64,000 nt of DNA from contig NZ_CP107913.1 of the NCBI RefSeq assembly GCF_036014115.1, positions 1,860,001 to 1,924,000 of the forward strand, given 5' to 3'. Positions within the stretch are counted from its first letter, which is position 1. Each line of letters begins with the position of its first letter. A program made the position numbers and the translations under genes. The notes below the pieces were generated by a model, which worked only from the letters and a program-made list of their open reading frames with translations, made no database searches and was not told where the DNA came from. Of this stretch, positions 60,012 to 64,000 are shown piece after piece. This stretch comes from Streptomyces sp. NBC_00448. Lineage in GTDB: Bacteria; Actinomycetota; Actinomycetes; Streptomycetales; Streptomycetaceae.

Positions 60012-61163
60012 TCAGAACCTTCCGTCGCGGACGTCGAACTTGGTGGGCCGGCCCGACAGCGGCAGCCCGCGCCGAATCCACTCGGCCTGCCAGCCGACCA
60101 GCGTGCGCAGCGGCACCGGCGGATAGCCGAACAGCGCGTGGCAGCGGCTCGCGTCGGACAGCAGCGCCGTGCCGGATTCCTGACCCGTCGTCAAGGATGC
60201 CTGTTCCGAGGCCGCTTCGGCGGACGTGACCGAACCCGCGGCGGCGCCGGTCCGGCCGAACTCCTCGCCGAACAGCTGGGCCAGCCGCCGCACCGAGGCG
60301 GTCTCCGGCCCGGTGAGGTTGACGGTGAACGCCTCCGCGTCGGCGTGCAGCAGCGCGCGCAGGGCCACTTCGTTGGCGTACCCCTGCCAGACCACGTTGG
60401 CGTGGCCGGTGGTGACGTCCACCGGCTGCCCGGCGTGCACGGCCGAGGCGATGTCGGCGAGCACCCCGTAGCGCAGGTCGATCGCGTAGTTGAGCCGCAG
60501 GAGCGCGACGCGGGTGCCGTGTTCGGCCGCGTGGTAACCGAAGACCCGTTCGCGGCCGAGGCAGGACATGGCGTACTCGCCGACCGGGCCGACCGGGTCC
60601 GTCTCGGTGGAGCCGGCCGAGGCGGTGTCGACCAGCGGGTAGACGTTGCCGGTGGAGAACGCGGAGATCCGCGCGTCGCGGTACCGGCGCGCGATCCGGT
60701 CCGGCAGCGCCGCGTTGACCGCCCAGGCGTGGGCGGGGTTGCCCGCGGAGCCGAACTTGGCGCCGACCATGAAGACCGCGTTGCCCGCGTTGGGCAGCCC
60801 GGCCGGGTCACCGTCGAGCAGGTCGAAGGCGACCGGACGGACCCCCTCGGCGGCGAGCGCGTCGGCCGCAGCCCGGTCCGACCAGCGGGAGACGGCGTGC
60901 ACGGCGACGTCGGTGCGGCCGGCCGCGTCCAGCGCCCGGCGGGCGAGCCGGCACAGGCTGGGGCCCATCTTGCCACCCGCGCCGAGCACGACCAGGTCGC
61001 CCTCGAGACGGGCGACGTCGGCCACCAGGGCGGGCGAAGGGGTGGCGAGCAGGTCTTCGAGCTGCTGCTCGCCGGCGGGGAAGTCGGCCAGGCCGGGGCG
61101 TACGGACGCGAGCGCCGCGGGCGTGGGCGTGGACGGGGAGCTGTGGGGCATGAGCGTGGTCAT
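60012..61163 (-). CDS. NAD-dependent epimerase/dehydratase family protein with altered active site
   Basis: 383 residues of extended SDR fold. The N-terminal 50 residues are an extra segment (GEQQLEDLLATPSPALVADV). The Rossmann motif is VVLGAGGKMGPSLCRLA. ISAFSTGNVYPLVD corresponds to the catalytic Ser/Thr strand. GEYAMSCLGRERVFGYH is at the YxxxK position, but the lysine is replaced (Y-A-M-S-C). Oxidoreductase chemistry may thus be changed. ATG at 61163 overlaps the permease stop by four bases (ATGA), so it belongs firmly to the transporter operon. Confidence 0.8.
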   Translation of the reverse strand: MTTLMPHSSPSTPTPAALASVRPGLADFPAGEQQLEDLLATPSPALVADVARLEGDLVVLGAGGKMGPSLCRLARRALDAAGRTDVAVHAVSRWSDRAAADALAAEGVRPVAFDLLDGDPAGLPNAGNAVFMVGAKFGSAGNPAHAWAVNAALPDRIARRYRDARISAFSTGNVYPLVDTASAGSTETDPVGPVGEYAMSCLGRERVFGYHAAEHGTRVALLRLNYAIDLRYGVLADIASAVHAGQPVDVTTGHANVVWQGYANEVALRALLHADAEAFTVNLTGPETASVRRLAQLFGEEFGRTGAAAGSVTSAEAASEQASLTTGQESGTALLSDASRCHALFGYPPVPLRTLVGWQAEWIRRGLPLSGRPTKFDVRDGRF

Positions 61164-62143
61164 CCTTTGACGGCCGAACCGGTGACGCCCTCGGTGAAGT
61201 ACCGCTGGCCCGCCAGGTAGGCGGCGAAGATGGGGACGAAGGCGATCACCGAACCGGCGAGCACCTGGCTGAGCGGCACCTGCTGCTGTTGCAGCGACGC
61301 GATGCCGACGGTGAGGGTGCGCATGCCGCTGCTCTGGCCCATGATCAGCGGCCACAGGAAGTCGTTCCAGTGCCACAGGAAGACGAAGGTGCCGAGGGTG
61401 GCGAGGATCGGCTTGAGCAGCGGCAGCACGATGCTGACGAAGATCCGCAGTTCGCTGCAGCCGTCCAGCCGGGCCGCCTCGAACATCTCGTCCGGGAGGT
61501 CCTTGATGAACTGCCGCATCAGGAACACCGCCTGGGCGTTGGCGAGGGTCGGGATGATCAGGCCCCAGTAGGTGTCCACGCCGCCGAGCTTCGCCATCAT
61601 GATGAAGGTCGGGATCATGGTGACGTGGTACGGGACCATGACCATGGACAGGAAGGACCAGAACATCGCCTCCCTGCCGCGGAACCGCTTCTTCGCGAAG
61701 GCGTAGCCGGCCAGCGCGGCCAGCACCAGCACGCCGACCACCGACACCAGCGAGTAGATCAGGGTGTTGAGCAGCCAGCGCGGCACGTCCTGGGCGTCGA
61801 GCACGGCGCTGTAGGAGGACCCGCTGAGGTGCCAGGGCAGGAGGCTGCCCGGGAGCGAGACCGCGGCGCCGGGCTTCAGCGACAGCACGAGCATCGCGTA
61901 GAAGGGGAAGACCGTCACCACGGCCGCCACCGCGAGCAGCACACCGCGGACGATCTGCCCGCCCGGGCTGGGCCGCAGCGCCCTGGGTATGGTGTCGCGC
62001 TCGCGGGGCTCGCGGGTGCGACCGGAGCGGCGCGGCCGACTGCCGCGCGCGGCACGGTCGTCGGCGGCTGCCGGGTCGAATACTCCGGGGCCCGGGTGGG
62101 AGCCCGCGCCCGCCTCGGCGGCCTGGGCGGTCGTGTTCGCCAT
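61160..62143 (-). CDS. Carbohydrate ABC transporter permease (MalG type)
   Basis: 327 residues. A disordered N-terminus of about 60 residues precedes six membrane helices. GGQIVRGVLLAVAAVVTVFP is the first. The cytoplasmic EAA loop is FEAARLDGCSELRIFVSIVL, and WNDFLWPLIMGQ is the conserved MalG segment. It is the second half of the channel for an oligosaccharide or sugar importer of the CUT1 class. I start at the ATG at 62143 (GGAG 8 nt upstream); a GTG at 62149 overlapping the upstream stop is an alternative. Confidence 0.9.
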   Translation of the reverse strand: MANTTAQAAEAGAGSHPGPGVFDPAAADDRAARGSRPRRSGRTREPRERDTIPRALRPSPGGQIVRGVLLAVAAVVTVFPFYAMLVLSLKPGAAVSLPGSLLPWHLSGSSYSAVLDAQDVPRWLLNTLIYSLVSVVGVLVLAALAGYAFAKKRFRGREAMFWSFLSMVMVPYHVTMIPTFIMMAKLGGVDTYWGLIIPTLANAQAVFLMRQFIKDLPDEMFEAARLDGCSELRIFVSIVLPLLKPILATLGTFVFLWHWNDFLWPLIMGQSSGMRTLTVGIASLQQQQVPLSQVLAGSVIAFVPIFAAYLAGQRYFTEGVTGSAVKG

Positions 62144-62145
62144 GG

Positions 62146-63057
62146 TCACTTCTCCTTTCCGAGCACCAGTCGCTGCACGAGCGCCACGACCACGGTCATC
62201 ACGAACAGCACGCAGCCGATCGCGCTGGCGTAGCCGAGGTCGCTGTATTTGAAGCCGGCGTCGTAGAGCTGGTACACGAGGCTGTAGCTGGCGTTGGCCG
62301 GGCCGCCGCCGGTCATCACGTAGATGGCGTCGAAGATCTGGAAGCTGTTGGTGGTCTCGATGACCGCCAGGAAGAAGAAGGCCGGCTTCAGCTGCGGGGC
62401 CACGATGTAGCGGAACCGCTGGAAGGGCCCCGCGCCGTCCATCAGCGCGGCCTCCTCCAACTCCCTTGGGACGTCCTGGAGTCGGGCGAGCAGGATGAGC
62501 ATGCCGTAGCCGCAGCGCGACCAGATGCCGACCAGGGCGATCGCCGGCAGCACCAGGGCCGAGTCGGTGAGCCAGGACTGGTCCGGCAGGCCGAGCCAGC
62601 CCATGATGTCGGACCAGGGGCCCTTGGTGGAGAAGATCCAGATGAAGACGGTGGACGCCAGGATCAGGCTGGTGACCACCGGCAGGAAGAAGATCGACCG
62701 GAAGAGCCGGGAGCCGCGGAAGGCCCGCCGGGTGAGCAGCGCCAGCCCCAGCGAGGCGAGGATGGTGAACGGCACCGCCATCACGCTGTAGACGACGGTG
62801 ACCCGCAGCGAGGACCAGAACAGCGGGTCGTGCATCATCCGCTGGAAGTTCTGCAGTCCGGTGAAGTGGGTGCTGTCGCCGATGGTGTAGTCGGTGAAGC
62901 CGAGCACCAGCCCGGCGATGCCCGGTCCGAACCGGAAGACCAGGAAGAGCAGGAAGCAGGGCAGCACGAACAGCAGCCCGATCCGGGCCTCCCGGCGCGC
63001 GTGTGGTCCGCGTCGGTTCTTCTGCGGGCGGGTGGTACGTTCCGCGACTGCGGCCAC
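62146..63057 (-). CDS. Carbohydrate ABC transporter permease (MalF/UgpA type)
   Basis: 303 residues with six helices: RIGLLFVLPCFLLFLVFRFG first, SIFFLPVVTSLILASTVFIW, and the EAA loop LEEAALMDGAGPFQRFRYIV. MTGGGPANASYSLVYQLYDA and the terminal GYASAIGCVLFVMTVVVALV are usual for CUT1 permeases. It pairs with the next permease and with the binding protein upstream. No ATPase gene is visible, which is normal in Streptomyces, where MsiK serves many importers. GTG at 63057 with AAGGAGG 4 nt upstream. Confidence 0.9.
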   Translation of the reverse strand: MAAVAERTTRPQKNRRGPHARREARIGLLFVLPCFLLFLVFRFGPGIAGLVLGFTDYTIGDSTHFTGLQNFQRMMHDPLFWSSLRVTVVYSVMAVPFTILASLGLALLTRRAFRGSRLFRSIFFLPVVTSLILASTVFIWIFSTKGPWSDIMGWLGLPDQSWLTDSALVLPAIALVGIWSRCGYGMLILLARLQDVPRELEEAALMDGAGPFQRFRYIVAPQLKPAFFFLAVIETTNSFQIFDAIYVMTGGGPANASYSLVYQLYDAGFKYSDLGYASAIGCVLFVMTVVVALVQRLVLGKEK

Positions 63058-63122
63058 GGGACCTCCTTCGGGAGCGACGGGTGCTGCCGGACCTCGCCGG
63101 CTGGTGGGACGGTCGATCAGAG

Positions 63123-63207
63123 CGTGCGGACGGTCAGCACGTGCGGACGGTCAGCACGTGCGGACGATCGGCACGTGCGGGCGGTCAGAACGTGCGGGCG
63201 GTCAGCG
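63123..63207. repeat. Five tandem 17-bp repeats between binding-protein and permease genes
   Basis: The unit CGTGCGGACGGTCAGCA begins at 63123, 63140, 63157, 63174 and 63191; the first two are identical and later ones have one to three changes. Each contains CACGTGC at its junction. It lies in a 178-nt intercistronic gap and may affect the ratio of binding protein to permease. Confidence 0.8.
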
Positions 63208-63235
63208 CCGGCCGGCGACGACCGCCCGCGCGCGG

Positions 63236-64000
63236 TCAGCGCTTGCGGGCGATCAGCTGGTCCGCGGCCTGGGCCGCGTCGTCGAGCGCCTTCTTCGGGC
63301 TGGTCTTGCCGAGCAGCGCGGCCTGGATCTGCGGGGCGAGCAGGCCCATCACGTCACGCGCGGACTTGTTGAGCGGGCCGACGTCGGTGCTGCTCAGCAC
63401 CTTCTCGGTCGCCTCCTGCAGCTTGTCGCCGGGGTAGAGCGCGGTCGCGTCGGCGCGCGGCGAGAAGTACCCGCCCGGCTTCTGCAGGCCCGCGGTGTTC
63501 TTCGGCTGCGACACGTACGAGATCCACTTGCCGGAGAGCTTCTGGTTGGCGCCCTTGAAGACCGCGAGGGTGCCGACGGTGCCGTACGCCACCGACTTGG
63601 TGCTGCTCAGCGCCGGGCCGACCTCGATGTTCTCCTTGCCCCAGAACGGCTCGACCTCGGCCGCGGTGTTCTGCCAGGTGCAGGCGACCTTGTTCTTGGC
63701 GAGGTCGGTCTGCTCGATCTGCGGGGTGGTGGTGACCAGGTCCTTGGGCGTCCAGCCGTTGTCCACGAAGGTCTTCAGCCAGGTGAGCGCCTTGACGCCG
63801 GCCGCGCTGTTGAAGGTGGCCTTCTTGCCGTCGGCGGAGAAGACGTCGCCGCCGGCCTGCCACAGCAGCGGGTAGAAGGTCATGTTGAGGGTGGCGGTGG
63901 TGTCGCCGCTGTAGCTGGTCGCGTAGAAGCCCTTGGCCTTCAGCTTGGGCGCGAGCGCGGCGAGCTGGTCCCAGGTGGCCGGGTAGGAGGTCTCGCCGAT
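63236..64000 (-). CDS. Carbohydrate ABC transporter substrate-binding protein, C-terminal part
   Basis: The frame is open to the window edge; 254 residues are present. Landmarks of family-1 binding proteins are YPATWDQLAALAPKLKAKGF, TFYPLLWQAGGDVFSADGKK, FNSAAGVKALTWLKTFVDNG and SGKWISYVSQPKN. The N-terminus with its lipoprotein signal lies beyond 64000. It is the first visible gene of the operon and supplies the sugar or glycoside for the two permeases. The ligand cannot be deduced. Confidence 0.88.
   Translation of the reverse strand: MGETSYPATWDQLAALAPKLKAKGFYATSYSGDTTATLNMTFYPLLWQAGGDVFSADGKKATFNSAAGVKALTWLKTFVDNGWTPKDLVTTTPQIEQTDLAKNKVACTWQNTAAEVEPFWGKENIEVGPALSSTKSVAYGTVGTLAVFKGANQKLSGKWISYVSQPKNTAGLQKPGGYFSPRADATALYPGDKLQEATEKVLSSTDVGPLNKSARDVMGLLAPQIQAALLGKTSPKKALDDAAQAADQLIARKR

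Overview
The window comes from a very GC-rich, Streptomyces-like actinomycete. The evidence is the third-position G/C of every gene, a mycothiol gene (mshC), two chaplins, F420/FMN luciferase-like oxidoreductases, a SpoIIE-type phosphatase with PAS, GAF and ATPase domains, frequent GTG/TTG starts, and several genes whose -10 box sits 6-8 nt before the ATG (leaderless mRNA). The run glpD ... PAC2-mshC-TIGR03843-DUF3090-phosphatase ... chaplin pair is a familiar Streptomyces core arrangement. The other blocks look like insertions into it.

Layout. 1-363: end of glpD. 379-3425: a nucleotidyltransferase/TIGR03086 pair, an AraC regulator and a FadR-type regulator. 3586-11377: a seven-gene minus-strand L-fucose-type operon (lactonase, aldose dehydrogenase, ABC importer, SDR, fuconate dehydratase). 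Its promoter carries a perfect inverted repeat, and one 10-mer from it recurs in the FadR-type gene's own promoter. 11.5-24.2 kb: mostly core genes, including a RecD2-like protein with degenerate ATPase motifs. 24.5-25.5 kb: two chaplins. 25.8-27.1 kb: an M20 peptidase. 27407: tRNA-Leu(GAG), followed by a lower-GC patch with the scar of a deleted graspetide (ATP-grasp RiPP) cluster, of which only the methyltransferase is complete. 29.8-33.3 kb: an orphan type III PKS and a SpoIIE phosphatase. 33.7-38.2 kb: an iron locus with a single-chain EfeU-EfeO fusion, EfeB and a PAP2-like protein lacking its catalytic histidines; near-identical operators precede the first and last genes. 40.1-44.9 kb: a cobalamin riboswitch and metE, metF, and the cobalamin gene cobF. 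45.0-55.9 kb: two divergent operons, four flavin monooxygenases plus flavin reductase plus DUF1684 on one side and an amino-acid-type ABC importer on the other. 55.9-64 kb: a sugar or sugar-acid ABC operon with an uncharacterised catabolic set, plus a fumarylacetoacetate-hydrolase-family enzyme and an SMP-30 protein.

The most notable system is the divergent pair at 45-56 kb. Between the operons I see a minus-strand SAM-IV riboswitch followed by a short open frame with the RRH(I/V)DL...ALCPG signature of actinobacterial Cys leader peptides. A second peptide of the same type precedes the importer on the plus strand. The two promoters share their -35 surroundings. Together this points to import and oxidative desulfurisation of an S-modified amino acid, controlled by both SAM and cysteine supply. 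That function is inferred; the sequence elements are visible.
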